NCBI RefSeq assembly: GCF_018283455.1
Contig: NZ_JAAMTH010000001.1
Coordinates: 3,081,501 to 3,145,500 of the forward strand
DNA length: 64,000 bases
Direction: 5' to 3'
DNA from: Planococcus sp. MSAK28401
GTDB taxonomy: Bacteria; Bacillota; Bacilli; Bacillales_A; Planococcaceae
The notes beneath the pieces were generated by a model. The model made no database searches and was not told where the DNA came from. It was given only the letters and a program-made list of their open reading frames with translations. Position numbers and translations under genes: made by a program. This document shows positions 1 through 8,578 of this stretch, piece by piece (within the stretch, counting starts at the first letter, position 1; each line of letters begins with the position of its first letter).

Positions 1-2
1 TG

Positions 3-1505
3 CAAGGCTTTTTCCTCTTGGCTCTTTCAGGGGAAGCTGTCAATTTCGAACAGCGCATCAAACGGAAAGACGGGGAAATCATCGAGGTGGATATCAATGC
101 CGTGCCAAAACACAGGAACGGCGAAATCGATGGCGTCTTTGCCATCGTCCGTGACATTACGGAAAAAAAGGCGACCGAACAGGAAATCAACCGCCTCGCT
201 TTCACCGATCAGCTGACAGGGCTTCCGAATCGCCATTGGTTTTATCAAAATATCCGCGAGGTTTTGGCACGAACTCAAGCGCAGAACCAGAAAATCGCCG
301 TGCTTTTAGTGGATTTCGATGACTTTAAAAACGTTAATGACCTGCTTGGGCATTTCGGCGGTGACCAATTCTTGAAAATTGTCGCCAACCGCATCCACTC
401 CTGTCTTGGTCCCAAGGACGCCATCTCACGTTTTGGCGGCGATGAATTCATTATCGTCTCGGAAAATACGACCGAGCCTCAAGCCCATGCGCTTGCCCAA
501 ACGATTCTTCGCGTAATGCGTGAGCCGGTTCAACTGCTCGGACAGGAATTTTCGGTGACTTTAAGCATCGGCATCGCTTTCCAGAAAGGTTCAGAAAGTG
601 ACGGAGAAGAACTGATTAAGGAAGCCGATTTCGCGATGTATTCAGCAAAGGAAAACGGAAAGAATAATGTACAGGTATTTACGCACGAACTCGACAGTCA
701 AATGACACGCAAAAGCCAGATGGAACAAGCGCTGAAAAAAGCAATCGATGAGCAGCAATTCGCGCTCCACTACCAGCCGCAAATCAATTTGGCGAGCGGC
801 GAAGTCATCGGCTACGAAGCGCTGCTGCGCTGGCAATCGCCGTTCGGCAATGTACCGCCATCTGAATTCATCCCGATCGCAGAAGAAACCGGTTTGATTG
901 TGCCGATCGGGGAATGGGCGCTCCGCCAAGCTTGCCGGGACAGCAAAGAGTTTTGCGCACTTGGCCATGCGGCGGAGAAAATTTCGGTCAATGTCTCGGC
1001 GCGCCAATTCAAGGACCCGGACTTCAGCGAAAAAGTGCAAGCCATCTTCGAACACGAACAAGTCGACCCCCGGCGCTTTGAAATCGAAATTACGGAAAGC
1101 GTCATGCTCGACATCGAACAATCTTCACGCATTATCTGCGAGCTGAAAGCGCTCGGTTTGCGCATCGCCATCGATGATTTCGGCGCTGGCTATTCGTCGC
1201 TGAACGTTGTCAAAAATGTCGAAATCGATACCTTGAAAATCGATAAATCCTTAATCGATGAAGTGCTCATCAACCGGCGCAACTTGTTCATCCTCGCCGC
1301 CATCATCGAGGTGGGGAAAAACCTCGATGCCTGCATCGTCATCGAAGGCATCGAGCTTGAAGAACAGGCAGAGCTGTTGAGACCTTTCGGCATACTCGGA
1401 CAAGGCTATCTATTCAGCCGGCCGCTGCCGCCGGGCAGTCTCGATGACTTCCTCAGCGAGTCCGATTATATTACGGCAAGCACCCCAGCAAAACTCTTAG
1501 AATAA
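3..1505 (+). CDS. PAS-GGDEF-EAL cyclic-di-GMP protein, 5' truncated by the window
   Basis: The reading frame is open from base 3, so the N-terminus lies outside the window. The visible part starts in a PAS/PAC segment (ending near VRDITEKK), followed by a diguanylate cyclase domain with an intact GGDEF motif (RFGGDEF, about residue 140 of the visible part). A C-terminal phosphodiesterase domain follows, with EAL as YEALLRWQ and the metal-site motif DDFGAGYSS. The conserved late motif is slightly unusual (VIEGIELEEQ where EGVE is typical). Both catalytic motifs look complete, so the protein could make and hydrolyse cyclic-di-GMP. Which activity dominates cannot be read from sequence. It is followed directly by a strong terminator. 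The family call is secure. Confidence 0.93.
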   Translation, partial: QGFFLLALSGEAVNFEQRIKRKDGEIIEVDINAVPKHRNGEIDGVFAIVRDITEKKATEQEINRLAFTDQLTGLPNRHWFYQNIREVLARTQAQNQKIAVLLVDFDDFKNVNDLLGHFGGDQFLKIVANRIHSCLGPKDAISRFGGDEFIIVSENTTEPQAHALAQTILRVMREPVQLLGQEFSVTLSIGIAFQKGSESDGEELIKEADFAMYSAKENGKNNVQVFTHELDSQMTRKSQMEQALKKAIDEQQFALHYQPQINLASGEVIGYEALLRWQSPFGNVPPSEFIPIAEETGLIVPIGEWALRQACRDSKEFCALGHAAEKISVNVSARQFKDPDFSEKVQAIFEHEQVDPRRFEIEITESVMLDIEQSSRIICELKALGLRIAIDDFGAGYSSLNVVKNVEIDTLKIDKSLIDEVLINRRNLFILAAIIEVGKNLDACIVIEGIELEEQAELLRPFGILGQGYLFSRPLPPGSLDDFLSESDYITASTPAKLLE

Positions 1506-1506
1506 T

Positions 1507-1546
1507 AAAAAAGGCGCGCAGCTTAAACGGCTGCGCGCCTTTTTTG
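1507..1546. terminator. Intrinsic terminator, probably bidirectional
   Basis: A 10-bp GC-rich stem (1513-1522 with 1530-1539) is flanked by an A-run on the left and a T-run on the right. It serves the GGDEF/EAL gene and, on the minus strand, the convergent oxidoreductase. Confidence 0.9.
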
Positions 1547-1553
1547 TGTCCGG

Positions 1554-2612
1554 TTAATCTTTACGCGTGTATTTGCGCACTGCCGGCAAAATCTCTGTCG
1601 ACAAGAGTTCGAGATTGCGCTCGAGGCGCTCCATCGGCACACCGCCGAAATCCATTTGGGCGATATAGCGCTGATGGCCATAGAGTTCGTGCTGATACAA
1701 AATCTTTTCGATGATCTGCTGGGGGCTGCCGATGTTCATGACGCTTTCTTTCGTCGCGCCGTGCTGGAACGCTTCCTGTGGATAACCGCGGCCATTGGTT
1801 TTGACCATTCCTTTATCCACATGTGGATAATATTCCGCAAGCGCTTGTTGAGTCGTTTCGGCGGCGTTGAAGAATCCAGCCGTCGCAACCGGCAATTGAG
1901 AAGCGTCGTGACCAGCTTCTGTTGCGGCATTGCGGTAAGCATCGATGGTCATCTTGAAAGTTTCCGCAGGGCCGCCGAGCGTCGCGAGCATCATCGGTAC
2001 ACCGGCATGCCCCGCTTTGACGGCGCTTGATGGATGCCCGCCGACCGCACGCCAAATCGGCAGCCTGCCGTTTTCCGGGCGAGGTAAAATCTGTGCATCT
2101 TTTAATGATGCGCGGAAGCGGCCGTTCCAATTGACGGTTTCCTGTTCATTAATTTCAAGCAAGAGCTTGAATTTCTCTTCGTACAATTCCTCGTAATAGC
2201 GGATGTCATAGCCAAGCAAATCGAATAGCCCGACACGGGACGCCCGCCCGGCAATGATTTCCGCACGTCCTTCTGAGATCAAATCGATCGTCGCGAAATC
2301 CTCGAAGACGCGCACCGGATCTGAGGTAGAGATGATTGTTGAAGAGCTTGAGACTTTGATTTTTTCAGTTGCCTGCGCGATTGCCGATAGGACGACCGAA
2401 TGCGCTTGCGTGGCGAAATATTCCTGATGGCTTTCGCCGACGCTGAAAAAGTCGACGCCTGCCTGTTCAGCAAGCTGCGCGAAGCGGATAAGTTCGCGAA
2501 TCCTCTCCCCTTCCGATTGCCGTTTTCCTGTATGCGGGTCCGGCAAATGATCGCCGAGTGTATAGATGCCGAACTCGAGGCCGTTGTTCGGATTGATGCG
2601 GTATTGTTCCAT
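1554..2612 (-). CDS. LLM-class flavin-dependent oxidoreductase
   Basis: A 352-residue luciferase-like monooxygenase (bacterial luciferase TIM-barrel superfamily) that would use reduced FMN/F420-type flavin to oxidise a small organic substrate. Family features are the N-terminal segment ending in GESHQE, the VLSAIAQATEKIKVSSS strand region and the GRAEIIAGR region. The start at 2612 (MEQYRINPN) is chosen because an AAAGGACGGAG ribosome site precedes it. An upstream in-frame ATG at 2690 lacks one and would add 26 non-conserved residues. It is monocistronic and convergent with the cyclic-di-GMP gene. The substrate cannot be inferred. Confidence 0.88.
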   Translation of the reverse strand: MEQYRINPNNGLEFGIYTLGDHLPDPHTGKRQSEGERIRELIRFAQLAEQAGVDFFSVGESHQEYFATQAHSVVLSAIAQATEKIKVSSSSTIISTSDPVRVFEDFATIDLISEGRAEIIAGRASRVGLFDLLGYDIRYYEELYEEKFKLLLEINEQETVNWNGRFRASLKDAQILPRPENGRLPIWRAVGGHPSSAVKAGHAGVPMMLATLGGPAETFKMTIDAYRNAATEAGHDASQLPVATAGFFNAAETTQQALAEYYPHVDKGMVKTNGRGYPQEAFQHGATKESVMNIGSPQQIIEKILYQHELYGHQRYIAQMDFGGVPMERLERNLELLSTEILPAVRKYTRKD

Positions 2613-2770
2613 GTTCTCCGTCCTTTCGCCTTGCGTTTTCCCAATCCTTTTCAGTATAACGGTACGCACGACGGTGTGGAAATCATCCATTCGGCTGAAA
2701 AAGGAAGGAGAAGAACGCTCGTCTGCTGAACTAGTTATAGAAGAAAGTTACAGCATTAGGAGGACTGCAG

Positions 2771-4051
2771 ATGAAAAAATGGACAGCTGCTGCATTGATA
2801 CTTGCGGGAATCCTGCTCGCTGCCGGATGTTCCGGCGATAACGACGAAGACACAGCCGAAAGCGAAACGGCTTCGAAAATCGATGGGTTTTGGCAAGGAG
2901 CGATTGAAGTTCCGGGACAGCCGATCCCGTTTTCCATCGAATTCGCTGGAAACGAAGGCACCTTGAGCATTCCGCTGCAAGGCATCGAAAATTATCCTTT
3001 GTCGACAGTTAAGTTTAATGATCCGGAACTGGCTTTTGACGTCACCATACAAGGCGAACGGTTAGTGTTCGAAGGCGAACTGAACGCAGAAAAAATCACC
3101 GGCCAGATGACGCAGCAAAACCAAAACTTTCCGTTTGAACTCGAGCGCGGCGAAAAAGAACAAGCCGCCGACCCCGAGAAAATCATCGAAACGGAAGTCG
3201 AGGGCGGCATGATGCAAGCGCTCGAAGAAATTCCGAAAACGGACGGCCCCCACCCTGTAGCGATCCTCATTGCCGGTTCCGGGCCGACCGATAAAGACGG
3301 CAACTCGCTGACGCTCACCGGCAAAAACAATAGCTTGAAAATGCTCGCTGAAGAATTGAAAGCCGAGGGCATCGCCGTGATCCGCTACGACAAGCGCGGT
3401 GTCGGCGACAATGCCACACTCGCGAAAAATGAGTCCGAGCTGCGCTTTGATGATTATGTGGAAGATGCCGCTGCCTGGATCCGCTTTGCCAAAGAAGATG
3501 AGCGCTTTTCGGATGTTGCGGTTATCGGCCATAGCGAAGGCGCGCTCGTCGGTCTCGTCGCAGCTAATCAACAAGGCGTCGATTCCTATGTGTCGCTGAC
3601 CGGCGTCGGGCGCACAGCCGATGAACTGTTAAGAGAACAGCTCAGTACTTTGCCTGCCGCACAACAGGAGGAAGCCGATGCGATTCTCGAACAACTCGCA
3701 CAAGGCAACACGGTGGACGACGTAAGCCCAGAACTGCAGCAAATCTTCCGCCCGTCCGTTCAGCCGTATCTGCAGTCATGGATGGCGTATGACCCGATCG
3801 AACAAGTCGAAAAACTCGACGCGCAGGCATTATTTGTCGGCGGCACACGCGATTTGCAAGTGCCGGCACGGGATGTGGAACTGCTGCACGAAGCGAAACC
3901 CGGTTCCGAACTGTTAATTGTCGACGGCATGAACCACGTATTGAAATCCGTACCGGATGACCAACAAGCGAATATGGCGGCTTACTCCGACCCCGAATTG
4001 CCGCTTGCAGACGGGCTGGTGGACAGGATTGCGGAGTTTTTAAAAAACTGA
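2771..4051 (+). CDS. Alpha/beta hydrolase lipoprotein
   Basis: A 426-residue secreted hydrolase anchored by a lipid. The signal peptide ends in the lipobox LAAGC (Cys about residue 20), followed by an Asp/Glu-rich linker and a beta-rich N-terminal region (to about 120). The alpha/beta-hydrolase domain has an oxyanion-type loop IAGSGPTDKDGN, YDKRGVG, the nucleophile elbow GHSEG and a late catalytic His in MNHVLK. It resembles S33-type serine peptidase/esterase proteins. An AGGAGG site precedes the ATG. It is transcribed divergently from the LLM oxidoreductase and ends in a hairpin shared with the convergent RDD gene. The substrate is unknown. Confidence 0.88.
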   Translation: MKKWTAAALILAGILLAAGCSGDNDEDTAESETASKIDGFWQGAIEVPGQPIPFSIEFAGNEGTLSIPLQGIENYPLSTVKFNDPELAFDVTIQGERLVFEGELNAEKITGQMTQQNQNFPFELERGEKEQAADPEKIIETEVEGGMMQALEEIPKTDGPHPVAILIAGSGPTDKDGNSLTLTGKNNSLKMLAEELKAEGIAVIRYDKRGVGDNATLAKNESELRFDDYVEDAAAWIRFAKEDERFSDVAVIGHSEGALVGLVAANQQGVDSYVSLTGVGRTADELLREQLSTLPAAQQEEADAILEQLAQGNTVDDVSPELQQIFRPSVQPYLQSWMAYDPIEQVEKLDAQALFVGGTRDLQVPARDVELLHEAKPGSELLIVDGMNHVLKSVPDDQQANMAAYSDPELPLADGLVDRIAEFLKN

Positions 4052-4054
4052 CAA

Positions 4055-4084
4055 AAAGACGGCACCCAAGTGGATGCCGTCTTT
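4055..4084. terminator. Bidirectional terminator
   Basis: A perfect 10-bp stem (4055-4064 with 4075-4084), with A-run and T-run on either side, lies between the convergent hydrolase and RDD genes. Confidence 0.85.
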
Positions 4085-4088
4085 CGAT

Positions 4089-4475
4089 TTACTGGTTAAG
4101 TTCACGTACCAAGGTATGAGCGTATCGGTCATGCGGCATTTGTGCGTCCATGTCCTGCCCGCGTTGTTTGAACCATTGAAGGGTCATGACCGAATCGCGG
4201 TGTGCCACACGTTTCAGGATCTGCTCTCCCGTCAGTTCGCCGCCGTCTGCGTTTTCGATCTTGATGCCAGCGACCTTTTGTCCGATAGTCTGTCCACACG
4301 TCTTCAATTGAACGTATTCAAGTCCCCAAAACACCACGGTCGGCGTAACGAGTGCATGCACCCATTCCTGTTTGACCTTTTTACGCAGCAGCGGCTCCAC
4401 GACTCCGTTCACCGCACCCGAGATTGCCAAGTCGATGGCGAGCGCCTTGCCGCGTTTTTTCATCAACGCATCCAT
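4089..4475 (-). CDS. RDD family membrane protein
   Basis: A 128-residue protein with the diagnostic RDD-family pattern: a hydrophobic helix carrying an early Asp (AIDLAISGAV), and the hydrophilic GQTIGQKVAGIKIENADG stretch. RDD proteins are small integral membrane proteins of poorly defined role, some linked to ion transport. The start at 4475 is preceded by AAGGGGGAA. A longer frame to 4538 has no ribosome site. It is short for the family, with probably two membrane segments visible. Confidence 0.82.
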   Translation of the reverse strand: MDALMKKRGKALAIDLAISGAVNGVVEPLLRKKVKQEWVHALVTPTVVFWGLEYVQLKTCGQTIGQKVAGIKIENADGGELTGEQILKRVAHRDSVMTLQWFKQRGQDMDAQMPHDRYAHTLVRELNQ

Positions 4476-4590
4476 GTTCCATTCCCCCTTATTGCTGAAT
4501 ACATTCATTATAGCGTTTTGGCTCGGCAAAGACAGCAAGGGCTGTATACGTTATGATAAGGAAAAACCATGGAAAAACGAGGTGACACGC

Positions 4591-5202
4591 ATGGCATTTC
4601 TAGTGATTTGGCTGTTGATGATTGCATACGCTGTCTTTTTTGCGCCTTCGGGTACCGGCGGCATCGAGTTTGGCCCGCTTCTGATGGGCGATTGGGAAGG
4701 GGTAGACCCGCTCATACTCGCCGTCTTCAACTCGCTCGGCATCTTCCCGCTCGTCTTTTTGACGCTTCTCGTGCCGAATGACCGCTTCCGCTGGCCGGCG
4801 TGGCCGTTCGCACTCGTGTCGTTCGGGGTCGGAGCGTTCTCGCTCTTGCCGTATTTCGCATTCGGCGACAAGCCGCCAGAGAAAAAGCGCCGCGGGCCAA
4901 ATTGGCTGCACCGAATCCTGCGCTCGAAAGCGTGGCTGATTTTTGTCGCCGCCATCAGCATCATCAATTTCCTCACCGTCTTCCGCGGCTTTTCAATAGA
5001 AGCCTACGCAGAAGCGTTCCAAACATCGAGTTTGGTATCGGTCATGACCATCGACTGGCTCGTGCTATGGGGCTTGTCGGTCTACGCCACCTACCGCTTC
5101 TTGCCGGAGGCGAACTTCAAACAATTGGCTTTATTGCCGGTGGTCGGCCCTGTATTGGTGCTGCTAATGAACCGGAAAAAGCAAAAGGAAGAAACCGTTT
5201 AA
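4591..5202 (+). CDS. Conserved multi-pass membrane protein
   Basis: A 203-residue protein with about five to six hydrophobic segments: the N-terminal MAFLVIWLLMIAYAVFF, then two segments to about residue 95, a basic loop (KPPEKKRRGPNW) and two more C-terminal segments. I do not recognise a named domain. The ATG at 4591 follows a GAGGTGA ribosome site. The frame remains open to 4372, but that part overlaps the opposite-strand RDD gene and is a shadow. The terminator hairpin overlaps its last codons. Confidence 0.75.
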   Translation: MAFLVIWLLMIAYAVFFAPSGTGGIEFGPLLMGDWEGVDPLILAVFNSLGIFPLVFLTLLVPNDRFRWPAWPFALVSFGVGAFSLLPYFAFGDKPPEKKRRGPNWLHRILRSKAWLIFVAAISIINFLTVFRGFSIEAYAEAFQTSSLVSVMTIDWLVLWGLSVYATYRFLPEANFKQLALLPVVGPVLVLLMNRKKQKEETV

Positions 5203-5217
5203 TGGTTTCTTCCTTTT
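5183..5217 (+). terminator. Terminator overlapping the stop codon
   Basis: A 14-bp stem (5183-5196 with 5204-5217) encloses the TAA of the membrane-protein gene and ends in a T-run. Confidence 0.85.
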
Positions 5218-5241
5218 TATGTGTAACGTTTTACGGTTACA

Positions 5242-6456
5242 TTATAGTTTCTCCAGTACCTTGTCTGAAGAAAATTGCACCGGCAACACTTCTTTCGATT
5301 TTCCTTTTAGAGATAAATAAGTTCCTACTCTTAACAGATACTCAATCGGTCCCTGATTGAAATAATTCAAATACATGCTGCTCGCTGCCATTTGTAAAGC
5401 GTATACACCAATAGCAAGCAAAAAACCAATCCATAAATGGCTGTTGCCAAACAAACCTAATCCGTAGCCATAAAAAATAGAAGTCATAAGAACCGACTGC
5501 ATCAAATAATTGGTTAAAGATAGTTTGCCCACAGCTTCAAATAACCCCATAATTCTAGACGACTGATATTTATGATACATCAACACAAAGAAAGCCACAT
5601 ACCCGATTGCTAAAATAAAGCTTCCGGTAGTGAACAAACCGTCCGTTATGGGATGGCCTTCAATTAAATGAGGAATCTTTAATGCAACCCCCGCAGGAAT
5701 AAGCCAAACCGCCACACGATATTTCCTTGAATAAGATTCGATATCGGTGAACCAATCGCTTTTCGCCACGATCATCCCTAATAGAAACATGAACAAAAAA
5801 GAAAGTTGGCCAATTAAATACATCCCAAACATCAGGCCAATCGGAAAATCAAAAAAAGCCGGTAGCTCTGAAGCAAACTCGTTGATTTCACTATACGAAC
5901 CTTGGCCATAAACCGCTTTTGCCTCCACCAGGTAACTACGGACACCTTCTGTCATATCGCCACCGAATGCGATTGCTCTAAGGTTTTCTTCTATAGGGAA
6001 AAATGATGCTGAAATAGTCAAAATTGAAACGGCCACAAAGCTTTTCAACAAGAATTCCCTTGTTCTCCCCAAAAAGAAAATCAATAGAAAACAAGACAAG
6101 CCATAAAAAACAAGAATATCCCCTTCCCAGATAAACGTCGCATGAAGCAGTCCGATACCAATCAGCATCAATGCCCGTCTTAAAATATTTCTTTTAATAC
6201 CCTTACCTTTATTCATTAATGAATCCCGCAGTTTAATTAAAGAAAAACCAAATAAAAAAGTGAAAATGGGCATCGCACTGTATTCAATAAACACTTTAAT
6301 GAAATAATAAATACCTAGACTCGGTGCATCTAACTCATAAAAAGAAATATATCCCTTTCCAATCACGCCATATTGAAAAATTAAAAGATTTGCCAAAATG
6401 ATGCCCAATAAACTAAACCCTCTTAAAGCGTCTGCTACCCGTATTCTTGATTTCAT
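5242..6456 (-). CDS. DUF418 / YeiB-family membrane protein
   Basis: A 404-residue multi-pass protein. The N-terminus RVADALRGFSLLGIILAN is the hallmark of the YeiB/DUF418 family, which resembles acyltransferase-3 membrane proteins. About ten hydrophobic segments are visible, and the C-terminal third (LTNYLMQS, NQGPIEYLLR) is the DUF418 region. A GGGAGGG site precedes the ATG. Its base composition is noticeably more AT-rich than its neighbours, which may indicate later acquisition. No operon partners. The physiological role of the family is unclear. Confidence 0.9.
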   Translation of the reverse strand: MKSRIRVADALRGFSLLGIILANLLIFQYGVIGKGYISFYELDAPSLGIYYFIKVFIEYSAMPIFTFLFGFSLIKLRDSLMNKGKGIKRNILRRALMLIGIGLLHATFIWEGDILVFYGLSCFLLIFFLGRTREFLLKSFVAVSILTISASFFPIEENLRAIAFGGDMTEGVRSYLVEAKAVYGQGSYSEINEFASELPAFFDFPIGLMFGMYLIGQLSFLFMFLLGMIVAKSDWFTDIESYSRKYRVAVWLIPAGVALKIPHLIEGHPITDGLFTTGSFILAIGYVAFFVLMYHKYQSSRIMGLFEAVGKLSLTNYLMQSVLMTSIFYGYGLGLFGNSHLWIGFLLAIGVYALQMAASSMYLNYFNQGPIEYLLRVGTYLSLKGKSKEVLPVQFSSDKVLEKL

Positions 6457-6573
6457 CCGAGCCCTCCCATATTTGAATGCACTTTATTCCAATTTATAGC
6501 AAAATCTTAAAAAATGGAAGAAGATTTAAATCAAAATTTAAAAAAGCTGCTATTAGTTCCATTAAGATAACAA

Positions 6574-6606
6574 ACGTTCCCAAGCGCTTAGCTGGGAACG
6601 TTTTTA
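6574..6606. terminator. Terminator between ABC-F and DUF418 genes
   Basis: A perfect inverted repeat AACGTTCCCA/TGGGAACGTT encloses AGCGCTTAGC. It is followed by T-runs on the plus strand and a weaker T-rich tail on the minus strand, where it would end the ABC-F transcript. Confidence 0.75.
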
Positions 6607-6640
6607 TTGGATTATAAAATTTTGAGATATCGATTTTTGG

Positions 6641-8263
6641 TTATTGCATTGCACCTATGCGCACTTTTTGCTTGTCCACAGCCCACTCATATGAACCTTC
6701 ATGCAAGGTTAGGGTTTGGTCTTCAATCCAAGCGATTTTCGTGAACAGCTTCTGCAAGAAATAACGGTCGTGGCTGATCGCGATGATCGTGCCGTTGAAC
6801 TCCTTCAAGGTTTCCTCAAGCACTTCACGCGATTCGATGTCGAGGTGATTGGTCGGCTCATCCAATATGAGCACATTGCAGTCTTCCTGCATCAGCTGCG
6901 CAAGACGCAAACGCACTTTTTCGCCCCCGCTGAGATCCTTGACGCGCTTGAAGACGTCGTGGCCATAGAACAGGAATTGCGCGAGCAAATGGCGGGCGTC
7001 GCCTTCTGTTATCGACAACTTGTCACGGAATGCTTCAATGACACGCGCCTCTCCGTCGAACGCCTCAAATTGCTGGGCGAGATAGCCGATTTTCACATTG
7101 CTGCCGCGGCGCACTTCCCCGCCGACCGGTTCGATCTCGCCCAATAAAATCTTCAGTAAAGTCGATTTTCCGGTGCCGTTGTCTCCGACAATCGCCAAGC
7201 GGTCCTGCCAGTAAACGGACAGCGCGACATCGGCAAACAGCACCTCATCGCCGAAGCCATGGAACACGTCCTGCAGTTCGAATACCCTCTTGCCGCTGCG
7301 GTCCTTGGCTTGCAATTTTAAGTTCATCGCCTTTTCTACCGACGGCCGCTTCACTTTTTCCATGCGCTCGAGCATCTTCTCCATCATTTTTGCTTTGCGG
7401 AACAAATCTGGATTCGGCGGCGAGGCTTCGTTTGCCCACTGGCGCAGGCGGCGTATGGATTCCTTGATCTTCTGGATTTTCTTCTGCTGTTCTTTATACG
7501 CCGCAAATTGCTGCTCCATCTTCGCCTGCTTATTGCGCAAATAGGCATCGTAATCGCCTTTGCTTTCCCACATCTCGCCGTCTTCGATTTCATAGACTTT
7601 ATGCACGACGTTATTGAGGAACTGCCGGTCATGCGAAATGACGACGACCGTGCCGCTGTAGTATTCCAAGTAATGTTCGAGCCATTCAATCGCCGACAGA
7701 TCCAAATGGTTCGTCGGTTCATCGAGCAGCAGGACAGACGGCTTGCGCAAAATGAGCTGCGCGAGCATCACTTTCGTCTTCTCGCCCCCGCTCAGCGAAT
7801 CAAATCGCTGGCCCGTCAGATGCGCGACGCCAAGGCCGTTCGCCACGGCTGCGATCTTGGATTCCGTTTCGTATCCGCCAGCCTCCATAAACTGCTCCTG
7901 CAGCTCGCCGTATTGCCGCAGCACCCGTTCGTCCGCCCCGTCCGACAGCTGGATTTCCAGTTCGCCAAGCCGCCTCTCGATCCCGTGCAATTCGCTGAAG
8001 CTTTCGTTCAAGACTTCATATACGCTATATCCCGGATAGTCCGGGATTTGGTGCAGATAGCCGATTTGCGTGTTCTTCGTCCGGATGATGGTGCCGGCAT
8101 CCGGCTCTTCCAGTCCCGCCAGCAGCTGGAATAAAGTCGTTTTGCCCGAGCCGTTGCGGCCGACAACTGCGATCCGTTCTTTCTCATTGATTTCGAGTGA
8201 TAAATTGGCGAAGATTTCATTGCCGCCGATGGATTTTGTTAGTTGTTGTGCTGTGATTTGCAT
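6641..8263 (-). CDS. ABC-F family ATPase (ribosome-associated, resistance-type candidate)
   Basis: A 540-residue protein with two ABC nucleotide-binding domains and no membrane segment. Domain 1 has Walker A GRNGSGKT (about 35-42), signature LSGGEK and Walker B LLLDEPTNHLD. The linker (about 230-310) is rich in K, Q and E and predicted helical. Domain 2 has GDNGTGKS, LSGGEK and LILDEPTNHLD. ABC-F proteins bind the ribosomal E site, and some confer resistance to macrolide, lincosamide or pleuromutilin drugs. The start is fixed by GGAGG close upstream. A small open reading frame and a terminator-like hairpin sit just upstream, as in drug-inducible ABC-F genes. The exact subfamily is uncertain. 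Confidence 0.9.
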   Translation of the reverse strand: MQITAQQLTKSIGGNEIFANLSLEINEKERIAVVGRNGSGKTTLFQLLAGLEEPDAGTIIRTKNTQIGYLHQIPDYPGYSVYEVLNESFSELHGIERRLGELEIQLSDGADERVLRQYGELQEQFMEAGGYETESKIAAVANGLGVAHLTGQRFDSLSGGEKTKVMLAQLILRKPSVLLLDEPTNHLDLSAIEWLEHYLEYYSGTVVVISHDRQFLNNVVHKVYEIEDGEMWESKGDYDAYLRNKQAKMEQQFAAYKEQQKKIQKIKESIRRLRQWANEASPPNPDLFRKAKMMEKMLERMEKVKRPSVEKAMNLKLQAKDRSGKRVFELQDVFHGFGDEVLFADVALSVYWQDRLAIVGDNGTGKSTLLKILLGEIEPVGGEVRRGSNVKIGYLAQQFEAFDGEARVIEAFRDKLSITEGDARHLLAQFLFYGHDVFKRVKDLSGGEKVRLRLAQLMQEDCNVLILDEPTNHLDIESREVLEETLKEFNGTIIAISHDRYFLQKLFTKIAWIEDQTLTLHEGSYEWAVDKQKVRIGAMQ

Positions 8264-8279
8264 AGTTTACGCCTCCAGG

Positions 8280-8367
8280 GCGCAGCTGAAAATCGGTACA
8301 AAAAAAGACCGCCCCGTATCGGGCAGTCTTTTCTACTGGTGAAAAGAATGTCAGATATCAGCTGCGC
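8280..8367 (-). promoter_or_regulatory. Candidate attenuator upstream of the ABC-F gene
   Basis: On the minus strand a GC-rich hairpin (8307-8328, one G-U pair) is followed by seven T's (8300-8306), forming an intrinsic terminator about 40 bases before the ABC-F start. A perfect 10-bp inverted repeat (8280-8289 with 8358-8367) encloses it. One arm contains the stop codon of the upstream 44-codon frame and the other abuts the ABC-F ribosome site. In addition, 8392-8401 inside that frame nearly copies the 5' terminator arm (9 of 10 bases) and could pair instead with the 3' arm. Mutually exclusive folding is inference. Confidence 0.6.
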
Positions 8368-8492
8368 GTGATTTTGAAATTGACTAAAAAAGGGCAGACT
8401 TCTCCCGTCGGCGTCAAATCAAACGTAATGACACGTGTGAAATACAAAGCTTCCTCCATTTTCACACCCATCACCGCAGCACATTTCTCCAT
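8358..8492 (-). CDS. 44-residue upstream peptide, possible leader of the ABC-F gene
   Basis: ATG at 8492 follows an excellent ribosome site (GGAGGTGACAAGA). The frame encodes 44 residues beginning MEKCAAVMGVKMEEAL and ending NFKITRS, with the TGA inside one arm of the inverted repeat at 8358-8367. No domain is recognised. It has neither a signal peptide nor a membrane helix. It may be a regulatory leader peptide for the ABC-F gene 94 bases downstream, or an independent small protein with its own terminator. Its length is greater than most resistance leader peptides, which favours keeping both options open. Confidence 0.6.
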   Translation of the reverse strand: MEKCAAVMGVKMEEALYFTRVITFDLTPTGEVCPFLVNFKITRS

Positions 8493-8578
8493 TCTTGTCA
8501 CCTCCGTTTCGTTTAATTGTCTTAATATTACCACATTGATTCAAGGAAGGGAATATCCAAATCTGCTATTTTCCCTGA

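Noticed and set aside
898-1146. Second long frame inside the EAL domain
   Set aside because: Overlaps the EAL coding region in another frame and has no signal of its own.
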